Below are positions 50,610-62,450 of a DNA stretch of 64,000 nucleotides, one piece after another. Source of the DNA: Chamaecyparis obtusa (taxonomy: Eukaryota > Streptophyta > Pinopsida > Cupressales > Cupressaceae); the NCBI GenBank assembly GCA_027943335.1, contig BSBK01006427.1, positions 482,476-546,475 of the forward strand, read 5' to 3'. Both the position numbers and the translations under genes were made by a program. The notes beneath the pieces are model-generated. The model made no database searches. It was not told the origin of the DNA and was given only the letters and a program-made list of their open reading frames with translations. Numbering within the stretch: the first letter of the stretch is position 1; each line of letters opens with the position of its first letter.

Positions 50610-52166
50610 TGTTGACTTCCATTTGTCCTTGATGACAAGGCACTTCGGTAGCCTATTGTGGGGCCATTTTTTTTGCCATGTTATTTTATGTGCAAACTCA
50701 AAACACTGAACTCGTGGTTATAATGTAGTATGATACTTGAGTTATGTGACTTTGAGGTCATGTGAGATGTAAAGAATTTTGGGAAAGAATATTGAATGTC
50801 AAAACAAGGCTATGATGTGGTCAGATGTCAAAATCATTATTGTGTATTGCATATCCTTTCTCTCTTTATCGCTCAGTTTGAACCCTAAACTTTGAGCATC
50901 ATTGTGAGCCATTCGGTTAGATGATATGGACATTCAGGAAATAGATTTCATTATGGGTTTTTAGTATGTTGGCATACTGACTATGCTATTCAAAATGGTG
51001 TACCTCTTGTCAAGTTTAAAGTGGTTCCTATCCAGTTTACTACTTCTATTTGCATGGATAAACATTGCTTCATCTACTCCCAGGTATGGTCTTTTGTTAC
51101 AGTTTGAGTGGAAGATTAAAGGAATGAAAGGAAGTGTATTTCTAGGGTTCTTTATTCTGTTGTTTCAGTTACTTCAAACGGTTATCATTTTTCCTTTCAA
51201 AATTTTTATCATGGTGAAAGATAGTTAATTTTTGGGTAAACAGTTTTCAGTTGAGTTGTTTCAAAGTTCATTTGATAGGTTTTATCTTGGGTAAAGATTG
51301 ATTTGAAGGCAGTTTTGTTTGGTATTTTTTTAGCAAAAATCTTCATGGGTTTATCTTCTTTCAATAAGTTGATCAATTGAACCAAGAGTTACTATGGAAG
51401 GTTATTTTTCAGTTCAACCACCTGATTTTTAATCAGGGTTTATTTTTGTGCATTATCAGTTGTATCAATTTGATTTTCATGCTCTGCTAAAAACAAACCA
51501 TTCTTAAGTTGAATCTTATTCAGCATTTTTTCGATCTATGGTTAACCAGTCCCGTGGTTAATAGTTTTGTGTTCGGTTATATCTGTATGTACAAGATGCC
51601 TTTTGTGGAGGTATATATACATGCCGGTGTACTCAGAGAAAAGGTATGAAATTTGTTATAAAGAATCATAAAAAAGGATTTGAGATCTCAGTTTCTGTTT
51701 TCTTTCAATATCAAGTTGGAAATGTAATAAAGACTCAGAGTAATATGTTAAAGATATATATCACTTTGAGTCCATTGAGAATATTTTTGAGAAATAAGGG
51801 TTGGAGCCCTTGCAATTGTAGCTGCTAAACGTTGTAGAGTTGGAGCTCAGATTGAATCAATAAAAAGGTACTTCAAGGAGTGGTTTTTCTCCCTATGAAG
51901 AAATCTATTAGATTTCTAGAGTTTCCCACTCGACAAAATAATGTATTATCTTTCTTGTGAGTTGTGTACTTAGTTCCTCTGATCTCTGGTTAATAACCTT
52001 ATCTTAAATGTTGTGTTCATATGTTTCTTTTGCAGTTTCAATTGACTATCATTGATGACATTCTGACTATCAATGTTCTTGCTGTCAAAAACTTAAAATA
52101 GTGCTAAAACTCTGTTCACACGCCCCCCCCCCCCCCCCCCGCCTCTGAGTATTCCCACTTCCAACA
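50610..52166 (+). repeat. 3' LTR of element A (uninterrupted)
   Basis: 1,557 bp, TGTTGACTTCC to CACTTCCAACA, followed by TSD TACAT. TATA-like TATATATA at 51612-51619. A C-run of about 24 bases lies near 52117-52140. It shows the empty site of element B near 52073. Confidence 0.94.
50926..51228 (+). pseudogene. Small hydrophobic reading frame in U3 of the A 3' LTR
   Basis: Counterpart of 5590-5892, the same 303 bases from ATG to TAA with no insertion or deletion. It has a TAG near 50962 but is open where the 5' copy is broken, and so reads through FILLFQLLQTVIIFPFKIF to the end. This is the copy that a genomic transcript would contain. Unknown function. Confidence 0.35.
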
Positions 52167-54686
52167 TACATAACTACCAATTTTAAAAGGGCATTGAAAA
52201 CTAGTCCGAAAAGCATTACAAGATGCTGTTGTCAGATTACTCGTGGTATTAGACTGAATTTTATAAATAACTGCCTAGTTTACCAATAAAACAAACCATC
52301 GTAGTGAAGCGAAAGCTACATCATGCTTTCAAATATAATGGTTCTCAATTTTTTTAATATTTGCATTAGAAAAAGAAATTCCTTCGGCAGCAGCATCAAC
52401 CAGTCGCTGCAAAATGATACTGGACAGAGGACCTGCCAAAAAGCATTCCAGCATGTAAATAGTCACACATAAAAGGATCATAGAATTATTGATTTATATG
52501 TTGGATTGTGAACCTCACTGTCATTCCAAATCTTAAACTTGGACTGTATATCAACTGGATCTTACATGAAGGCCAGGACATTAAGTGTGCCAATACCCAC
52601 AATATATGAAAGAAATAATCAAAATTTCTTTCACACAACATGCGGCCGGCAAGTCATCCTTGGTTGCATAACATATTCTGAACTACATGAAAAGTCCGAG
52701 ATGAACATGAACCTTTATCATCTATATCTGTACCTCTGGATAAATCTCAAGATACATAAAGAGTCTCTTGTATGGATGCTTAAGCTATTTGAATAATATT
52801 CCTTTAGAAACTATAAGCTAATCCATCGACTTCATAGAACATGATTGAATAGCATCATCTAACATGCATTTATCTCAGTAGAAACAGGGTGACAATTACT
52901 TGGGAAGTGAAAGAGAGAATAGAGAGTGACTAAGGAGAAGATATTTTGATTGGCACAAAAGTTCTACCAAATCTAATGACTAAGACATTGGGCTGTGCAA
53001 GAATAGCCTAGACTTCCAAGTATGAAAACAGAACCCACTAGTAAATTTTTGAAGTACAAAAGACTCAATAAGTTGTGAGAGTAAATACGCAGATCGGAAG
53101 AATATATAATGGAGGGTGCATGGTTGAGAGCCAATGTAATGTTTACCATACTGTCTGGACAGATTTACAGCTCAACCACAGCCATTTCAGCCTGCATATG
53201 GTGGTATTGCTTCTAGGCAGTTAAGCCTAGAATTCATTCATGAACATCTGACGACTGTGTCTAAAAATTCAAGGTCACAAAAGGGGAATGCATGTAGAGA
53301 TGCCAAACATAAATCCCATTCAAATTGAGGGGTACTAGTATTATAAAAATAGTACAACAACGCAAAATGGTTGCGTCCGTTACAGTTTCTTTTCAAAAAA
53401 TATCCCCCAATGACAACCATTTCTTTTTCCACCCGGAAAGATAAAGCCATTCATCTTTTATTGATTCTCGGTTTCCATAACCTTAACAGTATATTAGGCA
53501 ACTTCATGAATACTTAAAATTTGAAAGTATTTAGCTATTAGAATTGTGTTTAGAGAACATAATCGTAGACATAGAGGCTATGAACAAAATATTAAGCTGG
53601 CTGGATTTACATTTACATCAACTCTGGGTTACTCATAATAACATAAAATGAGAACGAAATTTCAATTAACTAATAAATCAAGCTTAAAACTAATAAAGAG
53701 CTAGGATTAAAATTGATGTCGACGTTATTAAAGCAGATTACAAATATCATGACTAAGCAACATCCAAACTGAAAGTTAATCTTCAGCTGAGCTGTCATGA
53801 CTTGACGGAAGCTACTGAGTTTGAAAAAACTTAGATTAAACTTAGATTATAAAATGATGTAATTATAGAAAATTGAAGCACAGATAAATTATTCTATGGA
53901 TTCAAAATTTACAAAAGCTGTTTGATCAAATAATAAAAAAATAGATTAAGGCGTAATGATTAAATTTCATCGTTATATTAGAAATCTTAGATACATCCAA
54001 AGACTTATAAAAATTTATAAAAAGAAACTTACCAAAAAAAATTTTAAAAAAAAAAAACTAAGAATTACAAAATATTCCAACAAACTCATTGTCCTCAACA
54101 ATTAAATTTAACCAAACTAAATTTCTGAATCATAAGCAGTGGCGCATGCACCATATGCAGTGTACTTGTAAGTTTAATTATTGATCACGTGGACCAGAGA
54201 TGTATAGAAACATTTTGGATAAATATCGTCTGAATACCAAAATTGTTTTCTTCTCTACATATAGTATTCCGTCAGTGGACGATTAGTTTAATAAATAGCC
54301 TGCACACTTTTTTCTAGTGTGTAAATTACAAAGAATCGCTTGCCAACTTTAATAATCAAGATTTGGTTTGGAAAACGATTTTATTCCCTAAATCACTTAT
54401 TTCATCTCTTCCTTTGATAGTATACCCTTAATTTTCAACGTCCTACACCTGTTACCCACTGATTGCATGGTATGCTTCTTTACAGTTCAATACATGTTTT
54501 ATTCTCCTTTCATTTGAAAAACTCAAAATATCATTTTGTAAATCTTTGTTTATTCTAGATTTTATTCTTTTGGGATTTTTTTTACATATGATGTTTTTCA
54601 CATATATATTTTAATATATGTAATATTATTTTATAAATGATTAGATAATGTTGTTGGAATATTTTTTTAATGAAAAGGAATCATAC

Positions 54687-54838
54687 TTCTTTTAAATCTG
54701 TATAAGATTATAGTTATCATTAATAATTTTACACATCTTAAATTTTAAAATAATATTTCTTTTAAATGTATATAAGAAAATAGTAATATAGCTGTCATAA
54801 CTAATTTTACACATCTTAAATTTTAAAATAATACATTC
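54687..54838. repeat. Two-copy imperfect tandem duplication
   Basis: A unit of about 75 bp occurs twice in a row. Each copy begins CTTTTAAAT(C/G)T and ends with TTTTACACATCTTAAATTTT followed by AAAATAAT. Surrounding sequence is AT-rich. Confidence 0.8.
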
Positions 54839-55078
54839 TAGGTTTCTGACTTAACTGTTTGTAACTATTGTTCTGAACACTATAAGATCTGTTATATATG
54901 TAAAAGTAAAAAATAAAAATTCAAAATCATATGATGATCACCCATGCTCTTCTCTTCTCTAATATAGCCAAAGTCTGATTAAAGTGAACATAAAAAGCCA
55001 GCATTAGGACAACTAATCTTAAAAATTTCTCAAACGGACAGTGCATGAGATAGAACATGAAATTTCTATTTTTTATGT

Positions 55079-55300
55079 TTGGAAATTTCTGGGTGCGTGA
55101 CCAAACTACATTTCGCTAAATGCGATAAGGACAAATTATACAATATCCTAGAGCAAGTGGATTGCTTTTGGCTTTTCAAAAATAGAAGATTGCTAAGCAA
55201 AGAAATTGTGATATCTGCAATATTATTCGCGACTGGTCTCTCTGAGATCACAACCAGGCATTTTGCTTATTTTGTTCAAGAAGTACTTGGTGATAGTTGA
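55079..55300 (+). other. Unrecognised 73-codon reading frame
   Basis: A frame with balanced composition (CVTKLHFAKCDKDK, VDCFWLFKNRRLL, ILFATGLSEITTRHFAYFV) in an AT-rich setting where chance frames are usually Leu/Phe/Lys-rich. It could be a fragment of a gene or transposon, or chance. No motif recognised and no promoter or splice evidence seen. Confidence 0.2.
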
Positions 55301-57232
55301 GCCAGTAACGTCTTCTCAGTTGTCTTTATACTACTTTTGTAATTGTGTTGGGACCAAACAAAATGCAGTGAGTCACAGACCGTAGCTGTGATGAGCTTAT
55401 CCAAGGTGTGGGTCTCATAATATATTTGATTTTGTTATGATCCTCCAAGACAAATAGTACAGTGGGATTTAGTATTTGTGTGGAGGGCTCAGTATTTGAG
55501 GGGACATTAATCAATCCAGCTAAGAAATTTTGGCTCCACCGTCAAGACTGCTGCCCCTGCTTGCTCAGTGCTCTATTAATTGTGTAGAGCAGTGGGAGGA
55601 TCAACACCCTTCAAATCATAAAGATCTTGCTATTATTATTGTCATCATTATGTTTCTCATAATCCATTATTGATTGGTGCAATTGCTGATTTTCCTTATC
55701 AGTTACATCGTAATCAGCTAGCAATACAAAATAAACAATCCAAGGTGTTAGTTGTGAGGCTTAACCCAAACCCTCATAGCTTAGTTCTATATTTTCATGT
55801 TTATGTTTTCAGTTGTTACTGTTTGAGACTTTTAAATACTTGGATTCATATGTTATTTTTGACGATTTGGAAGATCCCGCACCATGTTATTAATCATTAT
55901 GTTGATGTGAATCTATTTAGGAGATATCCTATGGTTAATTATGCAGTTTATCTTTATGGTATAGTTTATGATGCATTGAGTGAAATATACAAGTTAAGAT
56001 ATTTCAAATGCAAATATTGTTTAAATTTCTAATGTGTAAAGGAATGCAAATGTAAGTGGTGTGTGTGATACATTATGTATTCTATTACAATTATATGAGG
56101 ATTTTATTGGACCTACTAATGTGTGCAATGAGTGTGTACATAGTTAACCATGGTATTAAATGCGGGGTTTCAGAGACTAACCTATGTATATCCACTGTAA
56201 TACTAAGGTTTTGTCTGTGAAGAGGCATGAACCTCGTTGTTATGTATTTTATTTGTAAATGTATGTTGTATGATTGTATTTAAATTAGTTTTGTTAAAAG
56301 TTAAATGGGTCATGCCTAATATAATTTGTGTGTCACTTGACACCTATGTCTTTATATGTTGGCATGGCTAGTAAATGTAACTAGGGTAGACCTATTCATG
56401 ACCCAACGGTTACCTAGTATAGCACCCACGCAAACCCTAGAGTTAGGAAGATTAGATTGGGTCAAGAGAGTTAAAATTCAGATGTAAACTTCATGTGGAG
56501 TCTACGAGGATCAAATAGGCTTCCAAAAAGTAGTTAGGGTTAGTTTTGACCACCCTACTTGGTACCTTATGGGTTAAGGGTCATTTTAAACCCATTAAGA
56601 GCATTGTGACTCATTTAAGACACCCCTAAAATATCTCCTCTTCAAAGTGGAGAAAATTGAAGAGTTTGAAAATTTTGAGCAACATATTCAATCCTTCCCA
56701 TGTGAGCCATTAATGTCATTTATTAGGACCTTGCTTTAGGAAAGAAGGGGAAGAGTCTAGAGGCTTCCTCACTAATGAAGGAATCAAATATTTTCTTTGC
56801 TAGAGCCTATTTTGGGAGATGGGGAGAGGAAAGCAAGGTTGTTCACCCACTCTCTACTCTTAGAGACTGCTAGAATTGGATAAAGAAGGAAAGGTTTAAG
56901 GAGGAGAAAGCTTCAAAGCTCCATCTCTTCATCTTTGGACTTAAGGTTGGATATACTCTAGAAATAGTAGTGCATACTCATGTTTCATATATGTGAAATC
57001 TTTAGGTAGTTTAATGGACTTATATGTAATATGTTTTCAACTCCATGGGTTTCCATGGAGTTTTGCAAGTGTTGTATCTTATTTTGTGATGCAAAATATT
57101 GTGTTTACTTTAGTGTTGAGTTATATTGTGTTGTTAAGGGAGTTTTCTAGTTGTACTCACTTGTGGGAAGGTTGGGTAACCTTGAGGGGGAAAGAATATT
57201 GGGCAACCCTTTTAGAGTAGAGCTTCTCCATG

Positions 57233-57847
57233 TGATGCATGAGCATCTTAGGTCCTTGGCAATCCTGTGTCAACAATAACATATTTGAGTTTATTTGTGT
57301 TGCTCGGTTCCTTCTTTGACCGAGTTGGTTCGGTGTTGCTCGGTTCCCTTTGTTCGCTAGTGTTGGTTGGTTATCTCTCTGGTGCTCGGTTAGCTCTACT
57401 TACCAATGGGTTTCTTTTGAGTTTTTATTGAGGCCAACATATGCACTTAATTTGGGTTGTGGATATAATGCTGGTATTCATTATTGGGAAGCGTGTGGAC
57501 CTAGATTTGGTTGTCCCTTCTGTTGATTGGATTTGAAGGTTGACTCATTTTGGCAGTCTCTTGTTTGGTTAGAATTTAGGAGGTCAGTTGGAGAAGTAAG
57601 AAGATAGAATATTAGAGATTGTTGGTAGATCCTTTCATGTTTGAGGACTTCTATAATTCATTATAATATTTGGCTAAAACTAGGAAGGCCTTAAAGCTTG
57701 ACATGTATGAATCAATTTGAAGATAATATAAGAAAGATCTTGCATTCTCTCTCTCACAATTGTTATTTTTTGCTTCAGTGTGTTGTTGAGGAGGGTGGAT
57801 CTATAGGGTGTACCATTATTTGGCCCCTCCTAGTCCCTATTGTGTTA
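57233..57847 (+). repeat. 5' LTR of element E
   Basis: 615 bp, TGATGCATGAGCATC to CCCTATTGTGTTA, where the 3' copy ends TACGTCA. It lacks a 14-base TATA-bearing stretch present in the 3' LTR (near 57563). Confidence 0.92.
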
Positions 57848-57849
57848 GG

Positions 57850-57861
57850 TGGTATCAGAGT
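57850..57861 (+). promoter_or_regulatory. Primer-binding site of element E
   Basis: TGGTATCAGAGT lies two bases after the LTR and matches initiator methionine tRNA at 11 of 12 bases. Confidence 0.9.
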
Positions 57862-57983
57862 GAGGTGAGATCTGGATCTTGGTTTGTGAATCTAGATTTG
57901 AAGGTTCCTTTTGCGAAGCCCTAGTTGAATTGTTGTGGGGTGGCATATTGCGATCTGACCTATAATTGCACAGGGTTTTCAAG

Positions 57984-58990
57984 ATGGTTCATGGCAGGCA
58001 AGATGCGGATCTAGGATTGTCTGACATGTTGAGACAACTTGCTGCTAGATTAGAAGTTCTTGAAATAGCTCAAAGTAGAGGAAGACAACTTGAAGATGTT
58101 AGTGATGATGAAATTGAGGTGGAACAAGGTGATGTAGAACCTGTACTTGTGATGGATCAGGGTGAAGAAATATTTTTTAAGGCTTTGACAAGTTTGAAGT
58201 CTACACCACATTTTAATCCTCTTGAGTATAGTGGAAAACTAGATTTTGATGAATTGGTAGATTGGATCACTGAGATGGAAAATTACTTTGAGTATGAAAA
58301 TGTACCAGAGGAAAAGAAGGTGAAAATTACAAGCACAAAGTTGAAAAGTCATGCATCCTTATGGTGGGAACATCTGTAGCTGGATAGAAAGAGGAAAGGC
58401 AAAGATAAAATTAAGGTATGGAATAAAATGGTCAATAATTTAAAAGGAAAGTTCTTACTTTGTGATTATCAGATTAACCTACTTAGGCGAATGCAAAGTC
58501 TAAAGTAGAAAGATAGCTTGGTAAAATAATACATTGAGAAATTCTATAGATTAGATATCAGATCTAGACATGATGAAGATGATGTGGAAAGAATTGTGAG
58601 ATACCTAAATGGTTTGAGAGTTTCCATCCAAGAAGAAATTAGTTTGGTCAAATGGGAGAACATTGAAGAGGCTTATCAATTTGCATTGAAAGATGAGGAG
58701 AAATTGAACAAGAGACATGAGCAAAGACAAAGAGGTAGAGGTGGTAGATTCCCTAGAGGAAGAGGTAGATCCCATGGTGAAAATGGTAGATCTGAACCAG
58801 AAAAGACAACTCTAGATAAAGGAAAGACCGAGTGGAAAAGTGAAAGTTCATCTAGAGGTAGAGCTAGTAACTACCGAGGTAGTTATAAGAGAGGAAGTTT
58901 CTGAGGAACTTGTTATAGTTATGGAGAAGAAGGACATAGGTCATTTGAATCTACACATGCAAGTAAGAAGGATGGTAATAATATAAATAC
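57984..58990 (+). pseudogene. Gag of element E
   Basis: Likely start ATG 57984 (MVHGRQDADLGLSD). Capsid: LDFDELVDWITEMENYFEYE, KLKSHASLWWEHL-stop-LDRKRKGK, then YLNGLRVSIQEEISLVKWEN and EEAYQFALKDEEKLNKR. An Arg/Gly-rich nucleocapsid follows. The knuckle CYSYGEEGHRSFES has lost two of its three Cys. Stops at 58377, 58506, 58527 and 58902. Confidence 0.9.
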
Positions 58991-58994
58991 TTTG

Positions 58995-59515
58995 GTGTAA
59001 GACTTGAGTCATCGAATGAACCTGAGAAGGAAAATAACTTGATGGTAAGGAGAGCACTATGGAATGAAAGTAAAAAGGAAGATTCGCTAAGGAAAAGTTT
59101 GTTCAAGACTAGATGTAGAGTTTCTAACAAAGTTTGGAAGGTAATCATTGACAGTGGTAGCTCAGAGAATCTAGCATCTAAGGAAATAGTCACAAAATTG
59201 CAGTTGAAAAGGTTGGAACATTCGAATCCCTATCAGATTTCATGGATCAACGATGAGCATACACTCTTGGTAATTGAACAATGTTATGTGAATTTTAAAA
59301 TTGGAAAGTACTATGATAAGGTGTTATGTGATATCGTGCCTATGGATTGTTGTCATATTTTGCTGGGTAGACCTTGGTAATATGATAGAGATGTTATATA
59401 TGATGGGAGATTGCATAAGTATACTATTCTGGCTGATGGAAAAAGACAAATCTTGTTACCTTTGTTGGAAGAACCTGTTAGTAATGTTTTCACATCTATG
59501 AAATTTTGTTAGGTA
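58995..59515 (+). pseudogene. Protease of element E (shifted frame)
   Basis: LFKTRCRVSNKVWKVIIDSG starts the domain with an intact DSG triplet, then SENLASKEIVTKLQLKRL, PYQISWINDEHTL and VPMDCCHILLGRPW. The frame differs from gag and RT, so small indels lie near 58995 and 59515. TAA at 59378 and TAG at 59510. Confidence 0.9.
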
Positions 59516-59543
59516 TTTAAAGAGGAGTGATCTATGTTTTGCT

Positions 59544-60600
59544 GTGATTCCTAACAAACTGAGTAAGAAAAGAGAGGATAGTGTTCCTAAGGAGATTGAT
59601 AAGTTACTCACCGATTATAGTGAAATCATTTCTAATAATGTACCTAAAAATTTTCCACCGAAGAGAAGCATTGATCATTGTATGGATCTAATCCCTAGAG
59701 CTATTTTACTGAATAAGGCACCTCATTGGTTGACACCTATTGAGAATTAGGAATTGAACCGACAGACTCAAGAGTTGCTCGAGAAAGGTTTGATCATAGA
59801 AAGTTTGAGTCCTTGTATAGTACCTATGGTATTGGCACCTAAGAGGAATGGAGAATGGTGAATGTGTACTGATTCCAAAGAAATCACTAAGATAATAGTG
59901 AAGTATAGGTTTCCTATACCGAGAATGGATGATATAATGGACAGTTTGACTAGAGCAAAGTATTTTACCAAAATTGATTAATTGAAAAGTGGATATCATC
60001 AGATTAGAATCAAAGAAGGTGTTGAATGGAAGACTACTTTCAAGACAAAAGAAATTTTGTATGAGTGGTTGGTTATTCCTTTTGGTTTAACTAATACACT
60101 GAGTACTTTTATGAGGTTGATGAATGAAGTTTTGAAGAAATTTTTTGGTAAGTTTTTTATTGTATATCTTGATGATATTCTAATATTTAGTAAGACCAGA
60201 GAAGAACATTTGTTGCATGTTAGACAAGTTTTGTAGAGATTAAAAGAAGAAAAGTTGCTAATAAATCTAAAAAAAGTGTTCATTCATGAAAGAGGAGATT
60301 GGCTATTTGGGATTTTTTGTTTCAGGTGATGGTTGAAAATGGATCCTGAGAAGGTTGAAGCTATTTTGAATTGGCCTACACATGTGAATTCTAGTGAGGT
60401 AAGATCATTTCATGGTTTGGAAAATTTCTACTGAAAGTTCATAAGGAATTTCAATTCAATTTGTAATGCTATCACTAAGAATATGAGAGGAGACAAAAGA
60501 GAATTCAAGTGGACACATGGAGCTGATAAAAGTTTTGAGACTCTGAAGTAGAAGGTTGTTGAATTGCCTGTTTTGGCATTGCTTGATTTCAATAAGGAAT
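59544..60600 (+). pseudogene. Reverse transcriptase of element E
   Basis: Motifs: HCMDLIPRAILLNKAPHWLT, LSPCIVPMVLAPKRNGEW (then TGA for Arg), [41 protein letters not shown]. The YLDD catalytic box is intact at 60165-60176, in contrast to F. Stops near 59748, 59858, 59979, 60234 and 60332; a small frameshift near 60270-60285. Confidence 0.92.
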
Positions 60601-61073
60601 TTCAAGTGGAATGTGATGCAAGTGGAAGTGCAATTGGAGCTATGTTGAGTCAAGAAGGTAAACCTATTTTTTTCTTTAGTGAAAAGTTGAATGATGCTAG
60701 AAGGAAATATTCTATGTATGATCAATAATTCTATTCTATTATTCAAGCACTGAAGAAATGGAGACATTTTTTGATGCCAAATGAATTTGTGTTATATACC
60801 GATCATAAGGCTTTACAGTATTTGGGTAGTCAGAATAAGTTGAATCAGAGACATGTGAAATGGGTTGAGTATTTGCAAAGTTATACATTTGTGATAAAGT
60901 ATAAGAGTGGAGTCACTAACCGAGTTGCTGATGCATTGAGTAGAAGAAGATCTTTGATGACCAAGATGAAAATTGGAATTTTAGGCTTTGATAACATGAG
61001 GGATTATTATGAGTTTGATACTGATTTTTCTAAGCCACAGAGAAAGTGCAGAGCACCTATTCAAGATCAATAA
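60600..61073 (+). pseudogene. RNase H of element E
   Basis: [35 protein letters not shown], FVLYTDHKALQYLGSQNKLN, YTFVIKYKSG and VTNRVADALSRRRS. Same architecture as F, one stop near 60726. It ends at TAA 61071, from a Gln codon in the linker to integrase. Confidence 0.92.
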
Positions 61074-62240
61074 AGTACTAAATGGGATGAATATTTTATG
61101 CAAGGAGGTATGTTGTTGAAAGGTATTCAATTGTGTATACCGAGAGGACCAATGAGAACTAATTTGATAAAGGAGAAACATAGTGGTGGTTTGGATGGAT
61201 ATTTTGGTGTTGACAAGACATTGAGTTTTCTTAAGGAGAGATACTTTTGGCCATAGTTGTATAAAGATGTTCAGAAATTTGTGAAAAGTTTTAGATTTTG
61301 TTAAGTTGCAAAAGGAGTTAGTCAGAATGTTGGATTATATACACCAAATGCTATACTTGAAAAACCTTGGATTGACATCAGTATGGATTTTGTTCTTGGC
61401 TTACCAAAGACTGTAAGAGGTAATGATTCTATATTTTCTGTTGTGGATAAATTTTCTAAAATGACACATTTTATACCTTATAGAAAGACATCAGATGCAG
61501 TACATGTAGAAGATCTTTTCTTTAAGGAAATTGTCAGATTGTATGGATTAACGAGGAGTATTATCTCTGACCGAGATAGTAAGTTTCTTGGATACTTTTG
61601 GAAGACTCTTTGGAGAAATTTGGCTACTGAGTTGAAATATAGTTCTACATTTCACCCACAAACCGATGGATAGATAGAAGTTGTGAATAGGAGTTTGGGA
61701 AATTTTTTGAGATGTTTATTTGGAGACACACCAAGTAATTGGAATTCTATGTTGGCACAAGTAGATTTTGTATATAATAATTTAGTAAATAGGAGTAATG
61801 GAAAAACACCCTTTGAGATTGTGAATGGAATACAGCTGAGAGGTATATCTGATCTGAGGGATATTGTTGATGAAAGAAAGAGAAATGCTGAAGAAGTGAA
61901 GTTTTTTGAGTACATGAAGACATTGCATGAAGATGTGAAGCTAAAGCTAGAAGAGAGTAATCATAAATACAAAGACAGAGCTGATAGATCAAGGAGACAT
62001 TAGACTTTTGATGTTGGTGATGAAGTGAAGGTTCATTTAAAGAAAGGTCGATTTCCTATTGGAACATATGGGAAACTGAAAATGAAGAATTTTGGACCTT
62101 GCAAGATTTTGAGAAAATTTGATAGTGGAAATGCATATGAGGTTGAGTTACTAATGACATGGATATATCACCTATTTTCAACATTGTTGATTTTCATGAG
62201 TTTCATGAACCTCAAGAAGACAAGGCAGTACAGATAGATT
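61074..62240 (+). pseudogene. Integrase of element E
   Basis: The zinc region is partly decayed (KHSGGLDGYFGVDKT, then SFRFC where CRVCQ is expected). Core: [42 protein letters not shown]-stop-IEVVNRSLG. All three catalytic acids are present; the TAG at 61671 replaces the Gln of the same segment in F. C-terminal part: VHLKKGRFPIGTYGKLKMKN, FGPCKILRKFDSGNAYEVEL. Stops near 61254, 61302, 61671, 62001; a frame change near 62155. Confidence 0.92.
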
Positions 62241-62269
62241 ATCCTAAGAAATAAAATGAAGAATTTGAG

Positions 62270-62400
62270 CAGATTTTTTAGAAAAAAATTGACAGAAGTA
62301 CAAGGGGAAAATAGTATATGGAATATCTAGTAAAGTGGAAGAACATATCGATTGAAGATAGTTCATGGATTTTATAGTTTGAGTTGGATGCAACTTAGAT
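62270..62400 (+). pseudogene. Chromodomain remnant of element E
   Basis: After stops, RSTRGK-stop-YMEYLVKWKN is followed by ISIEDSSWI. This matches the chromodomain of F (EEYLVKWKG, IEDSSW) in sequence and place. Confidence 0.82.
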
Positions 62401-62450
62401 TATACCTACTAAATGATTTGGAGAATCATTTAAAAACAACCCCAGGTGTC

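Larger units (their letters stand above)
5281..52166 (+). mobile_element. Element A: Ty1/copia LTR retrotransposon, outermost member of the nest
   Basis: Five-base TSDs TACAT lie at 5276-5280 and 52167-52171. The 5' LTR (5281-6742 plus 38157-38237) matches the 3' LTR (50610-52166) once insertion B is removed. Order inside: PBS, gag, zinc knuckles, protease, integrase, reverse transcriptase, RNase H, PPT. This order, integrase before RT, is Ty1/copia. Without its insertions (B, D, M) the element is about 8.4 kb. It carries many stops and several frameshifts, so it is old and dead. Element boundaries are strong; the lineage within copia was not tested. Confidence 0.93.
52172..57232. other. AT-rich unassigned region between elements A and E
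   Basis: Five kilobases without a recognisable gene, LTR pair or RNA gene. Runs of A and T are frequent (for example 54042-54060). Frames such as 55670-56032 and 56993-57220 have no motif I recognise. The part from about 56280 to 57232 (Pu-rich leader-like sequence, TATAT near 56353) could belong to an LTR of another element whose partner is outside the window. Confidence 0.5.
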
